A DNA stretch of 64,000 nt from NCBI GenBank assembly GCA_944472135.2, contig OX235263.1, positions 1,161,517 through 1,225,516 of the forward strand, in the 5' to 3' direction. Of the stretch, positions 63,475 to 64,000 are shown piece after piece. The stretch comes from Trichobilharzia regenti (Eukaryota > Platyhelminthes > Trematoda > Strigeidida > Schistosomatidae). The notes below the pieces were generated by a model. The model was not told the origin of the DNA and did no database searches. It was given only the letters and a program-made list of their open reading frames with translations. Position numbers and translations under genes: made by a program. Position 1 is the stretch's first letter. Every line of letters begins with the position of its first letter.

Positions 63475-63975
63475 AAGTAACCGGATTTTCAACTCCAATG
63501 TGAAGTCAGTGCAACTTCCTATACGGATCAGAGACTTGGCGAGTCAAGAAGGCCACTTCGAACAAGCTACAGACCTTCATCAACAACTGTCTTCGCTCAA
63601 TACTCGAGATCAGATGGCCGGCCAGAAATGGTCAGCAACAGGGAGGGATATCTGGCAATGAGCGAACCAACCAACCAGCAACTGATTGTGCAGCAAATAT
63701 GCAGGAAGAAATGGAGGTGGATTATCTAGTCATACTCTGAGAAAACAAACGATCAAATGACATCCCAAGACAGGCCATCGCTGAAGTGGAACCTGAAAGG
63801 GAAGCTGCGAGTTTGTCGCCCAAGGGTGACTTGGAGGAGATCATGTGAAGAGGAGATGAAGGCATGTGGGCGAACTTGGAGGCAGGTGAAAACTTCAGGA
63901 GAGACCCGAAGGCAATGGAGACGCGCGGCTGAAGCCCTATGTTTCTCTAGGAAATAAAGGATATAATAATAATAT
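63475..63975 (+). mobile_element. RTE-type LINE 3' end, first subfamily
   Basis: Plus strand: FNSNVKSVQLPIRIRDLA (63480-63540), RKKWRWI-like sequence (about 63703-63720), then RPRVTWRRSCEEEMKACGRT and WRQVKTSGETRRQWRRAAEA (63817-63938), a fairly intact C-terminus, then gaagccctatgtttctctagg and (TAA)n at 63962-63975. Confidence 0.9.
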
Positions 63976-64000
63976 TGTTCTTCTGAACAATTACCCAACA

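Noticed and set aside
1..64000. CRISPR arrays, bacterial operons, rRNA genes
   Set aside because: No regularly spaced short direct repeats, no operon-like gene packing and no rRNA-like sequence; the window is eukaryotic repeat-rich DNA.

Overview
The window looks like intronic or intergenic DNA of a blood fluke (genus Schistosoma). The evidence is its AT-rich composition, several Sm-alpha type SINE copies with embedded hammerhead ribozyme sequences, RTE-type (SR2-like) and CR1-like LINE fragments, and many Penelope-like elements (PLEs). Species cannot be fixed from sequence alone. No complete host gene is visible. One convincing host exon was found: 19433-19597 on the minus strand, with consensus splice sites on both sides and a translation resembling the SLC17 (vesicular glutamate transporter / sialin) family. 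If that gene is intact, much of the window is probably intron.

Layout. 1-9.3 kb: a PLE with inverted arms, an RTE tail, a solo LTR joined to a PLE reverse transcriptase (RT) remnant, another RTE tail, a small inverted-arm PLE and a minus-strand PLE RT. 9.3-20 kb: tRNA-like SINEs of several families, a long dead RTE copy (10.5-12.0 kb), two PLE remnants, RTE tails in both orientations, then the SLC17-like exon. 20-31 kb: a long minus-strand PLE interrupted by a 157-base ribozyme-bearing insertion, CR1-like LINE 3' ends, paired Sm-alpha copies and another PLE. 31-45 kb: four more PLE loci (three with inverted arms), a foldback, SINEs and an RTE tail. 45-54 kb: the most complex part, with PLEs inserted into, and themselves interrupted by, RTE, LINE, SINE and LTR insertions. 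54-64 kb: two fairly well preserved PLE 3' halves, RTE copies, a third-type PLE and a second LTR.

All mobile-element genes seen here are fragmented by stops, frameshifts or truncation. The main points of interest are structural: truncated PLEs lie between long inverted arms at about nine loci; SINEs repeatedly occur as head-to-head pairs; and three unrelated repeat groups (Sm-alpha, a second SINE, and PLE ends) carry hammerhead ribozyme sequences in various states of decay. Coordinates of repeat edges are by eye and may be off by tens of bases; exon, LTR and target-duplication edges were counted base by base.
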